Shown one piece after another: positions 1 to 11,746 of a stretch of DNA of 64,000 nt (its first letter is position 1; the number at the start of each line of letters is the position of its first letter). This stretch comes from Blasia pusilla. Lineage: Eukaryota > Marchantiophyta > Marchantiopsida > Blasiales. The stretch covers positions 2,790,001 to 2,854,000 of the forward strand of contig CM114274.1 in assembly GCA_050084515.1 (NCBI GenBank), given 5' to 3'. The position numbers and the translations under genes were made by a program. Below the pieces are notes generated by a model. It was not told where the DNA came from and did no database searches. It saw only the letters and a list, made by a program, of their open reading frames with translations.

Positions 1-1341
1 GGCCAAATCTTTCAAGGTCTACTGTGATGCCCACTGTAGGAGTTGACACAACAACTATGGTACTGCAACGGCGGGTGACTAAGAGTAGGGCATGGTGGCT
101 GGGGTGTCTGATTCGTTTGCGCCTATACATCCTTGCGTCTGATTCCCATCATGGAAGCCTGCAGTCAGCCATGCTTTGGAGGTTTAGACGGTGAACACTA
201 AACGCCTGGGACATGTCACCTCATGTCTATGCAGATGGTTCTCCGAGTGTAAGATTCTGTTTTGGTCACTTCAGACATGCATTCATGGGATTCTTGTGGT
301 TCGTCTGTCATGACGGTCGAGTGCTTGACTAGTAACTGCATCTCAGATACTGTCTGATATGCCAAATTTCTCAGGTTTCAGGGGATCAGGTCAATCCGCA
401 GCGCAATGAAGAGAAGGATGCTCTGCGCCAGAGTCGCCACCTTGTTCCAGAAGAGGGAAGGGAACTTGAAGCAGTTTCTGGATTTCCACAGCCTTCTTTC
501 ATCGCAACTTATGGGGTACTGGAGTTGTTCTTGTTGACCATGAGACATGATTCAAGGCGTGAGTTGTAAGCAGCAATTCCGATTCTACCCGACGCTGTGT
601 ATTGAAGCTGATCTCATCCTCATATTCCGTACGACGTATTTTAGTCTATGGTTCGGATGCCAACATCCGAACACTCTGGTCGAGAACCCTCCGGCGTAGA
701 ATGAGAAGAAACACGACATGTCAACACATTTTCTTTCCCTGGTTTCTTATACGTGACAATGTAGCCTGCTTTCTTATGTGCAACAAACAAATTGTTCTCA
801 ATAATTCTTAGTGTACTTTCTAATTGTGAAGATGGAAGTGGCCAAATCCACTACAAATTATCTCCGTTCTTCATTCATCATTATAGACATTGTAACTTTC
901 CCTCCCGATTTTATGGAGATTGGTACAGATCTTCTCAAATCCTGGAAAGCAAACTGATACGCTATTGTCCATGCTGACAACATCCTGAACGTGCCAGTGA
1001 GAAGAATCATTTGAGTGGAGGACGAGCTCTTGTACACCGGTCTTTTATGGATTATTTTCAGATGTTAAAACTTGCACCGGGGACTTTCATCGATGAAACT
1101 CAGCTCAAAGAATGTCAGAGTCTGATGCAGTCACCTCCGCAACAAAATGGAACCTCAGAGGTAAAGTCCGGTTTTGTCTTATGACAAGCGATGGGTTACA
1201 ACAAGTACTCGCATCCACCTTCGGCTATGCCTGAAGGTATATTTTGCGATGCAAGTCGAAGTCTCATAGCAGTCGTGGAGGTAGGAAAAGAGAGGAGAAA
1301 AAGTTCCTGATATGCAGAGTGTTGAATCGTAGTAGATACAT
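1..1341 (+). other. Exon-like segments of an unrecognised gene, 3' region
   Basis: I do not recognise a gene here. Two stretches look like plus-strand exons. One is 375-565, after a TTTCTCAG acceptor, open throughout and ending at a GTAAGC donor. The other is 1062-1160, after ATTATTTTCAG, 33 codons opening MLKLAPGTFIDE and ending at a GTAAAG donor. Their phases do not join directly, so another exon would have to lie between them, or one is false. The rest of the stretch holds only short ORFs with no recognisable domain. If real, the gene converges tail to tail on the aldo-keto reductase gene that ends at 1342. Confidence is low because there is no homology support. Confidence 0.2.
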
Positions 1342-3927
1342 CTACTTAACCCACGATGACAACGGAAGAGAATTTACACGCTGCCATGTCATCTTCAAAC
1401 TCACTTCTGGATACCTACTGCCTGCAACATCTTCGATGGGGACAGCTGCTTCAATCTCCTCTTGCTCCTCGTGCGTGAAAGCGATGTCCAGTGAACCAAT
1501 ATTTTCTTCCAAGTTCTTGATCTTGGTTGTGCCAGGAATTGGCACAACGTCGTCTCCTTGATTCTGAACCCATGCAAGGGCAATCTGTCCTGGAGTCTTG
1601 TGGATCTTGTTGCCGATCTCCACCAAGCGATTGAAGAACACCTGGTTTTTCTCAAAAATATCTGGCTGGAACCTTGGCAAAGCAATCTGCACCCAATAAT
1701 ACTTCACATCATTGCTTCATGGACAACTAGAGTGATGGCCCTTACGCGGACCAAGTTAGCTGCACTTGCACTGGCTAAGAATTCATGCATCGGATGGTAG
1801 ACATTACACTAAACCTGCATTGTGTGAATAGTTCCGGTCTACGGCATTAAACCAACACATTGTGAATAGGGCAAGGTTAACTTTCGATCCATTCCTCATC
1901 TAGATCCTCATGAAAGTCACAGGACGATGCTCTAGATTATCCTATTGACAACCTGCAAAGCATTTGCTATGGGACAGATTATCCACATTGTTCCTCTTAC
2001 GCCTGAAGGACTCTCGCTGTACCCTAGATTTTGAGGTTTTCATGAGCGAAAATTGTATTATTTTAGAAAACCCCATTGATTGTCCGCCAAGATTCCTGAG
2101 GTCGTTGACGAACTGATGAGAACGAAACCCAGAACGAGAGAGCTCTCTTTAATTTTACTAGACGCAATGTTTCTATAAAATTCCAACTTTCAAGAACAAT
2201 CACCATTAGATACAGAAAACAGACCTTTCTGGAGTCGTTATCTGCGAGTGACTCCACTTTCACTCCAGAGAAGAATCCTCTTCCAAGAGGGCTGTACGGG
2301 ACTATTCCAATCCCCAACTCCCTGCAGCGAAGGACTCCATGTATAAGCATAGGGTGCAAAATGTCACTTGACATACTCGACATCGCTCTTTTTCTGGGAT
2401 CAAGAGATGAATTCAGAATCGTCAGTATACCTGCATGTCGGGATCACATCGTCTTCAACATCGCGGCACCAGAGCGACCATTCAATCTGGCAGGCTGTGA
2501 TCGGATGCACAGCATGCGCCCGACGAATATCTGAGCTGGATGCCTCAGAAAGTCCCAGGTACTTCACTTTCCCTTCTTCCACTAATTTCTTCATTTCCCC
2601 AATCTGCAAGCCAAGACGTTGTTCTTGAGACTGCCAGCAATTAATGAAAAGCAACTCAAGGCCCATCTACGAAAATTTGGACTAAGACCTGGACCAATTC
2701 CCTGACATGGGTATATCACCCCCAATTCAATTCTTTTAGGGGTGTGCAGCTGGTCCGTTAATACGAAAGTGGGGAGAGATGCAGACTTACAGTGACTTCA
2801 ATCGGTACAGTAGCATCCACCCGATGCTGGTAATAGAGATCAATGCAGTCGATGTCCAATCTCTTCAAGCTTCCCTCGCAACAAGCACGAACATATTCGG
2901 GTGTACCGCGAACTCCTCTGGTGTCCGTTCCAGGATCATAGTAGATTCCAAACTTGGTGGCAATTTGCACTTTGTCCCTAATTCCTTTAATTGCCTGCAA
3001 GTCAGTTCAATACATTTCCCTTTTAACATCTGGAAAGTGGCCCTTCCGAGCTCAAGAAAAGTCTACATCCTTACCACTGGTCCTTGGGCGTGAAAGAGAC
3101 ACTCAAAACCAAAATAATCTTCGAGGGACAAACGATGTGTATCACCGTTCACCTTCACATGACCTAGGATGGTCAAGTTCACATGTGTGGCTGCTCAGGT
3201 AAGGCGCAGAAGCTCCTACTGCAGAGGCAAACCAGGATCATTTTGCCAAAAATCCACAACTGGAAGAAAAAATTAGAGTCACAGAATAGAATCCATACAC
3301 ATGCTTCCAGCAACCAGAATCACCTACGAAGAAAATGTTTTTCTCATAACTGCTTCACTCAATCTCAGAGTTTTCCAATCTGAAAGAGCACCAGCCCAAA
3401 ACGTTCCTCTGTGTTAGTAGCTCAAGCTATAATGGCGACAGTGACTCCCGAACCAAGCCAATGGAGATCACAACACGCCACGATTGCCCTCGGCTTAAAC
3501 TTGTGAACTTTCAGTCGACAGAAAGCTGTTCCTACCTGCGCTCTCTGTCGACTGTTTCTGGCAAGGACTGCAATTCTGGTCCTTGCCAGAAACAGGCGCA
3601 ACAATTCTGCATCCCCCACATTAGACCAGAGATCTGCTGTAGGCCACGATGACAAAGGATGAAATTGTACTTGTAGGAGTGCCCTCAAAGCGAGAAGACA
3701 TGTACCTTGCCGACCAAGATCTCATTCGTATGCGGTCCATACACATCCGAAGTGTCCAAAAATGTGATCCCCAATTTCACCGCATGGTGAATGAGATCGA
3801 TCATGTCCTCCTCGGGTTTCGGGGGCCCGTAGAAAGCAGACATTCCCATGCATCCCAACCCCTGCTTCGACACCACCAAACCCTGTGATCCGAGCTTCAT
3901 CCGATTCACCTCCGGCAAAGACGCCAT
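1342..3927 (-). CDS. Aldo-keto reductase, auxin-induced/PCNT115-like, five exons, intact
   Basis: NADPH-dependent oxidoreductase of the plant aldo-keto reductase superfamily, probably cytosolic, reducing aldehydes or ketones; the substrate cannot be told from sequence. Exons on the minus strand are 3927-3706, 2994-2791, 2603-2431, 2321-2225 and 1686-1342, all with GT-AG borders and consistent phase. They give 346 codons plus stop, the normal family length. The TIM-barrel signatures are in order: N-terminal [32 protein letters not shown] with catalytic Asp58 and Tyr63, ATKFG with Lys88, YYQHRVD with His131, then [26 protein letters not shown] and the cofactor-binding [14 protein letters not shown]. 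The start is the only Met before the conserved N-terminus. An inverted paralogue lies at 52982-55428. Intron 1 (711 bp) contains a perfect hairpin at 3552-3595. Confidence 0.93.
3552..3595. repeat. Perfect 17-bp inverted repeat inside aldo-keto reductase intron 1
   Basis: Left arm CTGTTTCTGGCAAGGAC (3552-3568), a 10-nt spacer, and right arm GTCCTTGCCAGAAACAG (3579-3595). The arms are fully complementary. The hairpin lies in the first intron of the minus-strand gene. No function can be assigned. Confidence 0.85.
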
Positions 3928-4200
3928 AGTGCCTGCGCAACCTCTGCCTCTCTGTCTCTCTCCAGCGATGTCCGACCAGTGCCCGCTTCTATGCTCTCAC
4001 GGTCACGAGTCCACTTTTGTGTCTGTATATCAGTCCAACAAGAGCGTGACTTCTTTCGTCTCAACTACTCGGGCCACTCGACGAGGGAAGAAGTTCGCGG
4101 AAATCTAGTTGAGTGCACACGAGTGTACTTTGTCTAATAATATTAATAAAAATTCATCCCAAAGAGCACAAAATCCTCTTCTTGTTTTGCGTTCTTGTGA
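3928..4200 (-). promoter_or_regulatory. 5' flank and probable leader of the minus-strand aldo-keto reductase
   Basis: The first 60 bp upstream of the ATG are rich in C and T on the plus strand, compatible with a 5' UTR. Around 4135-4155 the sequence becomes AT-rich (TAATAATATTAATAAAAATTC), which could hold a TATA-like element at a plausible distance, but I cannot fix a start site. Placement rests on position only. Confidence 0.3.
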
Positions 4201-5560
4201 AAGCGCCATTTTGGAAAAACGGCACATGTGGCCCACACCAACCCGCCCTAAGTCCGCGGGAGGCCACAATGCAGGGTGGGCCAGAATCCACCCTACCTTA
4301 GGAACCTCATTGTGGGCCTCTACATGCTACTAAAGAGGGGACGGGTTTTGGATTGGCCGAGACCGGGTTCATGTCGTGGGTCGCAGGTGCCCTGGCAAGG
4401 TTGCACATAGACAAAGTCTGTGTCCGCGCACGTATGTCCGTCCCAAGGACGGACATGTCCATGCGGGCTCGGGTGCGGGCTCCATGAGCTCGCGACCTGC
4501 ACCCGGGCCTGCGCACACCGGGCATTCCACCCTTGCCCGCCAATGCGCATCACGCCCGGTGTCCATTTTTTGGTCGCGCCCTTTGATTTGCCGCCTTGGG
4601 CCCTAGCCCCCATACGGACTCTAGGGCCCGCGTACAGCCTGCACGCGAGCTTCATGCCCCGACACGGAGCTGCCCATCCCCGTGGCTCGATACGGGCCTC
4701 GAGCTCGCTCCCCTTGGCCCGTGAGCCCCCGTGAGCCACCGCCGTCAACGGCCCAATCGGCGGTGCCCACATGGCGCCCGCGGGACATGTGGCGGCATGG
4801 GAGTGGTTAGGGCCAAGTTTGAACTTGGCCCCACCCTTCCCCTTTTGGGTAAAACTCATAAGGGAAGGGCCCACGAGGGACCCCAAAATGCTTATTAAAA
4901 AGGGGATTTAGGGCTAATTTACCTAATTATATATATTTTTCCATGTTTTATCAGTTTTTTGGTGATATTTTGGATTAGGATCCAAATTTCTATGGTGCCT
5001 TGAGAGCTAAGGGCTTTCAAGGTTACTAGGAATTTTGGAGAAATCCCTTGGGTGCCTTTTGGGGTTACTTGGATTTTATTTGGAACCGACTTGGATATTT
5101 GTGCTCATTGTTGCATCCTAAAGAAACTCCAATTGACTCCACACTAGGTGAGTGTTTGTGAGTGTGGAAATCTCTTTTCTCACTAAACTTGTTGGTGATT
5201 TTGAGATTTCCGATTCATAGACCCGAGTGTTTTGATTGGTTCTCCTTAGCATATCGAGGATGTGGAGGTGATCAAGGAACCATATCTAAACACGCCCATA
5301 TTTACCTTTTCCCTTTGAGTGCCCAACTCTAAACTTAGACCGACGTTCCATCATTCACGCGCCCGTACATTCTGAGCCATTGTTTTAGCATCTCGGGTCA
5401 TTATCTTTTCGGTATTTACTTATCTCAACCCGTACTTTTCTTTCCCTTGTATTTTTAAAAGATTTCATTATCTTCTTCATCCGAGGGAAATGTCTAGTGG
5501 GGCTCGGTCATTGAGAGCATGAGAGAACCGAAATGAGTCCAACGTTGGTGCAAAGAGACA
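4200..5560. repeat. GC-rich repeat-like block followed by an AT-rich leader-like stretch
   Basis: From about 4200 to 4900 the DNA is sharply GC-richer than its flanks and dense in GGGCCC/GCCCGG words. Small nested inverted repeats occur near 4265-4320, such as GGGTGG with CCACCC inside CCACAATG with CATTGTGG. Long overlapping ORFs on both strands here, up to 188 codons, are composition artefacts with no domain. From 4900 to 5560 it turns AT-rich without an ORF. The abrupt change and the ORF just downstream suggest the end and leader of an old retroelement, but I found no partner LTR in the window. Confidence 0.3.
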
Positions 5561-5588
5561 AAGAGCAAATTCGAGTAATGATTTCAGC

Positions 5589-6119
5589 ATGGCCGTAAGA
5601 GAGGCATGGTTAGATTGGTTTTTCCAGCTTTCTTTAGATAAGAGACAATCCTACGGTTCAAGGAGTCTGGATGGTTTCCATGACTACACCTTGGAATTGC
5701 AGAGATTTTCCAATAGAGTGGCAAAGGCATTTGACTGGGAAGTGGATATCGCGGAGGCTGATAGGTTAACTAAATTTTGTGCCCAACAAGGTGTTAACCT
5801 GGAGAGAGCGTATGTCGATCTCAAGACATATAAGGATGAGAAGCAGAATGCTACAGAGTCGGCTCTCCTAGAAAGATTCTGTGTAGAGTTAAGAAGTGCT
5901 CAACGTTTTTTCAAGGGACATAGTACTTTTCTGGGGCTGACATTGACCGTTCCATGTGCAATAATATTGATTTCTGATAAGAATGTAGTAGTAGGACATG
6001 ACCCGAGCGATATCGTGGGAGCCGGTTTACACGGAATTGTGTACCGTTGTAAAATAAACGGAACCCATGGCTTTAGGGAAGAAATGTACTATTGCATCCT
6101 TTGGGGGGTCATTTTATGA
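5589..6119 (+). CDS. Hypothetical 176-aa ORF, possibly retroelement-derived
   Basis: An uninterrupted 176-codon ORF starting MAVREAWLDWFFQLS, with a fairly charged middle part (residues 30-110) and a hydrophobic segment LGLTLTVPCAIILI near residue 120. I do not recognise a family. Its position between a GC-rich LTR-like block and a decayed retroelement remnant, and the lack of introns or a clear promoter, make a gag-like or other transposon ORF more likely than a host gene. A short ORF just upstream (ATG at 5533) ends at the same place in another frame. No catalytic motif is visible. Confidence 0.3.
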   Translation: MAVREAWLDWFFQLSLDKRQSYGSRSLDGFHDYTLELQRFSNRVAKAFDWEVDIAEADRLTKFCAQQGVNLERAYVDLKTYKDEKQNATESALLERFCVELRSAQRFFKGHSTFLGLTLTVPCAIILISDKNVVVGHDPSDIVGAGLHGIVYRCKINGTHGFREEMYYCILWGVIL

Positions 6120-6269
6120 AAGGCTCTATGTCGTGACCCTCATAACCAAACGAACACCAAATAGGCGCCAAGCGGAACATCAGAACTCAAGTGGACTCAT
6201 GCTGCAATAATCGCGCTTTGGAGAGGTTTTTGGAAGGTCTCTTGGAAAAGTCCAAGAGACAAAATGCGG

Positions 6270-6810
6270 AACAGAGTTGTGCGTTTCATGCGTTAGTGGT
6301 CGCAACCAAGATACCTACATCAAACGTGAACCAAGACTTGAGATGAGTTGAGTCTTGGAAGGTTGGTTGCCAAAGAGGTGAGAACCAGTTTTGGAACGCG
6401 ACTAGCCTTTAGAGAAGTTGACTGTATTTTGGACCATAACGTTTAGCCCTAAGATGCAGTCAGAACAAATAAGGGCACGTTGGAAATCTTATCCTGTTAC
6501 GCTTCCAACGCATCAAAGATTTCAGCAAATCCAGAAGTAGAGGCTGAGATATTGGCCGAAAACAACTGTGAGAGCAATCGGGTTGAGGGCCACTTTGAAA
6601 GGCCCGACTGTCCTTCCCTAAGGTTAGGGACCCCGGAGATCTCTAGAAGTACTTGTAAGGGAGGAGTCTCTCCGAGAAGTCTTGGAACACGAATCCCCAC
6701 TTTGAGCACCAAACGACGTCTCAAGGGCACGGGATGGAATGGGAGTTTGGCGTTGGAACTAGAAATCCAAACCTGATCCAAGGGAGTGGACTTAGTACGC
6801 CACACTTGGA
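6270..6810 (+). repeat. Diverged dispersed repeat, copy 1 (partner at 48930-49500)
   Basis: This stretch aligns in the same orientation with 48930-49500. Shared runs include AACCAAGACTTGAGA, GGTTGGTTGCCAAA/AGTTGGTTGCCAAA, GGTTGAGGGCCA, GGGAGGGTCTCC-like and AAGGGCACGGAATGGA-like words in the same order, with many substitutions and indels between. The second copy lies just 3' of a degraded gypsy RNase H/integrase region, so both are probably 3' parts of one old Ty3/gypsy family. No intact ORF remains. Confidence 0.6.
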
Positions 6811-7560
6811 TTCCGACCCGTGATTCATTTTGTGTGAGTCTCGGTTAGGTACTCATTGGATGTCCATCGAACAGTTGGAACCGCTAGGCGCGAAACGCCA
6901 TTTGAGGTTCCTGAACCGACCAGAAAGTCTGTCTCAAGTCTTTCAAGACTTGCTTGTGTTGTAAACCGCGAAACTAGGAAGGTTGAGCTTGATGAGAGAC
7001 CGAGACGAGAACTTGGAAAGTTAGCCCGCTGATTGATCCAAGATCCAACTAACTAGAGTGCATGTTTGGATGCAAATCAGCGTTGAGAGCGTGACCTACT
7101 GAACGCACGCTTCCGAAACAACAAAGATTAACGTTCAAGGAGAGTAGGCACACGACACTCTACATCACCTACGACGTTTTAGGGTCTAGACCCCCTAACT
7201 CATAAGTGAAAAATTTGTTTTTTCTCATCCTTATGTACTTTAAAGGAGTCATTTTTCATTTCTGGTACCCTAAAATTCTTTAAGTAAAGAAATCACTTGA
7301 AATAAATAAGGCCTTGAAAGAAAAGAAAAGTACCAAGTTAAGTTAACATCCAACATGTTGTCCTTACACTATGATAGATGGGGATTCAACCCCTAATTGA
7401 GCAAGAAGCTCAATCGGCCAATTTGTCATCTCCCTAGCCTACTCCCTCCCACTAACCTACTCATAATTCAACAATGTGAAGTACACTTTAAGCACAATCC
7501 ACAAAAATATTGAATCCAACATGTCTCAAACATGAAGAAAACTCACCAAGATCAACTCAC
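6811..7560. other. Intergenic, no recognisable gene
   Basis: Moderately AT-rich DNA. I see no ORF with a domain, no RNA gene and no clear repeat structure. The part up to about 7200 may still belong to the decayed retroelement upstream; from 7200 on it is AT-rich. Confidence 0.4.
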
Positions 7561-7706
7561 AGTCTGAATGTATGTAGTTAAAGCATATAAGCCAACTGAA
7601 TCAAGAATATATGTTCTATCTTGTACCCCTGATTTCATTGTCAAGTTCACATTAGAAATCATCATTTCAATATCAATCCATTGCACATCTATTGCATCAT
7701 ATATAA

Positions 7707-10700
7707 GTGAACAAGGTTTTATTGTTACCATGGCCGGAAGACTTGTACGAATTACACAATTACCACAACCATGTACAAAATTCAGGTCATAGATCCCTTG
7801 GATATGGGCCATCCAAGGGTTGTGATGGTAGTAAAAAACCACATGGTGGTAGAGAACCACAGTTTGGCTATATGTACCATGGTCAAGGCCCTTCCCATCC
7901 ATACTCTGATGGCGACAAAGAATGTTTTGAGACTAGTGGGCATCCTCTCAGATATGCAGAATGGCAAGACCCTACACATGGAGCTAACGATGTAAGTAGA
8001 AAGTATTGATTGTAAGGTAGAAGCATTGTTATATGTTTGCATAAAGCATGGTCTACAAGATCTGTTTTTTCTCAGCTTTGTATATGAGAAGTTGGACATT
8101 ACCTTAGCGATTGTTTCATATTGCCTTGGTTGGTGTGTAACATGGCATACTTATTTACTCATTGACTAGAGAACAATGGAGTTTACAACCAACAGGAGCC
8201 AAAGTTGTGCTACTCCAACTACCACGGATGCAACACACCTTTCAGGTGATAACAAGACTAACCAAGGTAATGTAGAGTGGAAAGTTTAGTAAGGAGCTTA
8301 TTTGTATGTTTCTTGCTTTCTTGGAGGTGATGAGAGCTTGTTGCATGGCTCAATCTAAAGCTTATTCTTATGTTTCTAGTCTAGTGGAGATCATGAGATT
8401 TTGCTGGAAAGTTGAGTGTAGAGCTTATTCTTATGTTTCTTATTAGTGGAGATCATGAGAGTTTTTTGGAAAGTTCGGGGTAGAGCTTATTTTTATATTT
8501 CTAGTATAGTGGAGATGATGGAGAGCTTGCTGAAAAGTTCAATCAGAAAGCAACCTTCTGATAAGTTCAACCTTAAAGGTATGTTGTATCCGTGGTAGTT
8601 GGAGTAGCACAACTTTGAAAATGCACTAAGTGAGACAAGTGGCAAAAGGAGACTAAGGAGCGAGAGACTAGATGGTCAGACCCAAATGCACTTGGTAATG
8701 AGACATGGCTTTCTGATTTGAAGGTATTCACTTTGCGATGTTTGGATGTTTCTTGTGTGGACATAGATAGACAAGACAATCTTAGTATGGCCACTATAAG
8801 ATCACATATGGAAGAGGCATGGGAGTATGTAGGAGGCGTGAGGTTGTCTCTTGATTTTTCGAGGAAGAAAATTGCAACATTGTTGAAGACTGAGAGGTAT
8901 ATTATGAAGAGTTATTGGATAAACCATGGGGGGCACCGCTCCGTGCGATGCCACCCTGAAGCAAAAGCTCCTCAATGGAAGTGCTTGGTAGACTATTGGA
9001 TTTCGGATGCCGCCAAAACAAAAGCAAAAGTGATGAGGGTTGCAAGGCAACAAGTTGAGAAGACAAATCCTTTTGGACGGTCTGGAGCACAATGTAAGAA
9101 AATATAAACTACGAAATCACTGAAATGTTTACAAAACTTGGAGATACAAAGTGGGCTAGTCCGTCCGTGTGCTCACAGAAGAGCTTCGATGGAACCTGAA
9201 CATGGAGATAAATCGACATACGAGAATACGCTACCGCTGCGGCTCCTGACTTTTTCACTACTCGAGAAACTAGGGTTTTTTACCTATTTTTCTTTGTTTC
9301 TATTAATAGAAAAGTTTGGGTGCCCCGCATCTTGATGCAATATAGGGTTAGATAATCCTAGTAACGCTATTCCAAAAACCACCTACGTCATATTATTATG
9401 ACTCCTTCGACGTCTAAGTCGGAACCATCAGTCTAGGCTTCTCCTCATACAAGGGGGCCGATCATATTAATGTTGCTCAGAAAAGCGGATGTTGAGAATC
9501 CAACACACAAGATGTATATGCTGGAGTTGTGAGATCTCTTCTCCTTGAACCTTCTAAGTAGAGATGCATTCATGTCAAAGTGTTTGTGGACTAATATATA
9601 GTTGATAATTTTAAATCATGTAATGCCTATCATGTAAGTTAACTTACTTGTGTTCTTTCTCTGATATACCATGAGTGTTATTACAGGAGAAAACAACATC
9701 AGCGGCATCTAAGGATCTAGATGGCACTGGTGTATATGCGGGAGTTGTGAGATTTCTTTTCCCTGAACCTTCTAAGTTGAGATGTCCCATGTGTGATAGT
9801 GTTTATGGATATGTAGCATTGATAGATTTGACTCATGTAATGCCTTTCATATAAGTTAAGTTTGTTGTGTTATTTCTCTGATGGACTATGTGTGTTCTTA
9901 CAAGAGAAAACAACATCAGCGGCATCTAGGGACCTAGATGGCAATATTGTACCATCGAGTAGTACTCATTTGAGTGGAGGTACAAAGGTAGGTATAACAT
10001 ACGCAGAGAATAACCTGATCTTGATATTTCTAGTTGATAACTTGTAATTTCTGAACAGAAATTTGAATGCCAAGATATAAACCTGACAAACTTCTTCCTT
10101 TGTTTCTTTGGTAGACGGTCGACTCAGATATCACTTACCAAGTGGCATTGGAAAAGCAAGGAAGAAAATGGAGTGCAGATTTGCAGGCTATGAGAACTTC
10201 CATCGAGGAGAAGATGGATAAGAATATGGTGGATTATACCAACAAGATGACGGACCAATTCATTGAGTTGGCAAAGGTGGTGGCAGATTTGCAAAGTTAG
10301 TGAATCGAGGTCGCTCAAGTAAGGATCTCTCAAGTTAACATTGATTCCATGGAGATTTAGAGTGTGATCGGATCTCACATGGTATTGGATCATTTTCTAA
10401 CATCTACTTTCATATTATGTAGGCAGAGTAACTTCATCACATGCACTTGGTCCTAATAAAAACTTTGAGCTAGACAAGATTGGTATGCTTCCTGAAGCAA
10501 CTCAAGGAAAAGGTAGGTAAAACCACATACCTGAGTTTGTATATTCGTGTTTCAATAATTCTTACTTCACAAGAGTATGAAGTTTGGTGTGGTAAATATA
10601 AATTTGGATGGACTTGCAGGGTTGCAAAAGAAAAGAAAGGCGCATCACATCAGGTCTCGTCGACTATTCACGCTAGTGAAAACGGAGCAAAGGGTAAGTT

Positions 10701-11746
10701 CTGATTTTACTACACCATGATGGGAGTCTTGAGTATCAATGAATCCACCAAATAAAGCATGTAGGTTCATACAATAGTTCTGATATAGAACAAATGTATG
10801 CAATTTTATTCATTTTTTTGGTGGAGATGATATATACATGGTTGAAAATATGGTTACTTTGAACCCTAAATATTTTTCAGATAGATAGAGTGGTACTTCT
10901 ACTTGCAATTTTGGAATGGAGAATACTGCTGTAAATATAAAGAGATAGAAGTAGACATGTGAGTGTGAATTCTGATCTTCATCTCATAGTTGTAATTTCA
11001 GCAATGTGTATGTAGTATTGTTGAAAGTTATTCTTTCCTAACCCTTTTTTTTCTCCATTTCCTTTTTGAGTTGCAGGAAAAGGGTTAGAAGCAGATTTTG
11101 AATTCCAGCAAGGAAATCCTTCCTCTCTTGCTGGAATTCAATTGCAAGTTTCTTCTCCCTTGAACAAAAAATTGAAGACTATCACGGTGCAGTTTGAGCT
11201 AGCGAGTGATGGTAATGAGAGTGAACCAAAGTCAGGTAGTGGGAAGAAGAAGACAAGGGTACTTGCTCACATTGTTGGGTGATTTATATATCATTGAAAA
11301 CAATCCAAAATTGAAGCTTGAATATGGATTTTGGACATAGGTAGGTCATGAATGCCAACACTTGAATATTTAGTGCATAAAATATGTGAATGACTTATCA
11401 AATGCTAATGAATCCTCCATGAATGTTTAATATAAAATCTATTGGTTTTATGTTTCATTGAGCTGTAGATAGGTGATGAGGTGTCACTCATCGAACCATG
11501 GAACACTCGTCATGTCATTGGCTATGGAGTTGTATCAGGTCTGTCAAGAAAAGATAAGCTTCACGGGAAGGACATCCCCACAGAGGTACTACGTGTTGCG
11601 TTGAAATATGGTCTTGAAATATGCTGCCTGATTTCAAATTGTGGAAGCCAAACAAAGAAGATGACCCACAACATTATGATTTGGGTGATGCTGTAGGATC
11701 GTTGGTACTCAAGCTTGAAATCAACTTGAAGAAGAGGATTGATTGA
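7707..11746 (+). CDS. CACTA/En-Spm-like (Ptta, transposase_24-type) multi-exon transposon gene, probably decayed
   Basis: Readable exons: about 7707-7991 (Tyr/His/Gly/Pro-rich; donor GTAAGT), 8170-8266 (in phase with it), about 8630-9093 (donor GTAAGA), 9903-9988 or a duplicate at 9687, 10115-10299, 11077-11258, and 11469 to a TGA at 11744-11746. The third exon reads APQWKCLVDYWISDAAKTK and then NPFGRSGAQ, the pattern of the Ptta/En-Spm transposase_24 domain (W-x-LV-x-YW ... G-S-x). The 10115 exon looks like a helical C-terminal segment. The last exon (VSLIEPWNTRHVIGYGVV..., then DLGDAVGSLV) resembles the C-terminus of these proteins but needs a frameshift near 11620. I infer a TNP-like accessory protein of a CACTA element. 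No CACTA termini were found. The 5' limit and the 10115 exon's fit (it runs into a stop) are uncertain. Confidence 0.5.
8201..8616. repeat. Inverted copy of an exon fragment flanking an intronic minisatellite
   Basis: Exon bases 8201-8235 (start AAAGTTGTGCTACTCCAACT) recur as their reverse complement at 8582-8616 with one mismatch in about 35 bp. The second copy lies in the following intron. The 63-bp tandem array at 8296-8550 lies between the arms, so transcripts could fold into a long stem with a repeat-filled loop. Confidence 0.8.
8296..8550 (+). repeat. Four-copy tandem repeat of about 63 bp in an intron
   Basis: Units begin GCTTATT(T/C)(T/G)TAT(G/A)TTTCT at 8296, 8360, 8423 and 8485 and continue through GTGGAGATCATGAGA and a GGAAAGTT-like end. 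Spacings are 64, 63 and 62 bp. The first unit is the most diverged; units 2 and 3 are the closest pair. Confidence 0.85.
9513..9947 (+). repeat. Tandem duplication of about 217 bp that copies an exon
   Basis: Two adjacent units start at TGTATATG (9513 and 9731) and both run through GAGTTGTGAGAT, the intron end, and the exon GAGAAAACAACATCAGCGGC (9687 and 9904). The offset is 217-218 bp throughout. The 3' copy exon (EKTTSAASRDLDGN) continues into more coding sequence and looks like the functional one; the 5' copy is an alternative or dead exon. Confidence 0.8.
11100..11139. repeat. 13-bp perfect inverted repeat within an exon of the CACTA-like gene
   Basis: GAATTCCAGCAAG and CTTGCTGGAATTC separated by 14 nt inside the 11077-11258 exon. 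Both arms are translated. Confidence 0.7.

Noticed and set aside
4320-4886. A 188-codon antisense ORF and overlapping sense ORFs
   Set aside because: They lie in a GC-rich block where stops are rare by composition, overlap on both strands, and show only low-complexity Arg/Gly/Pro/Ala text.
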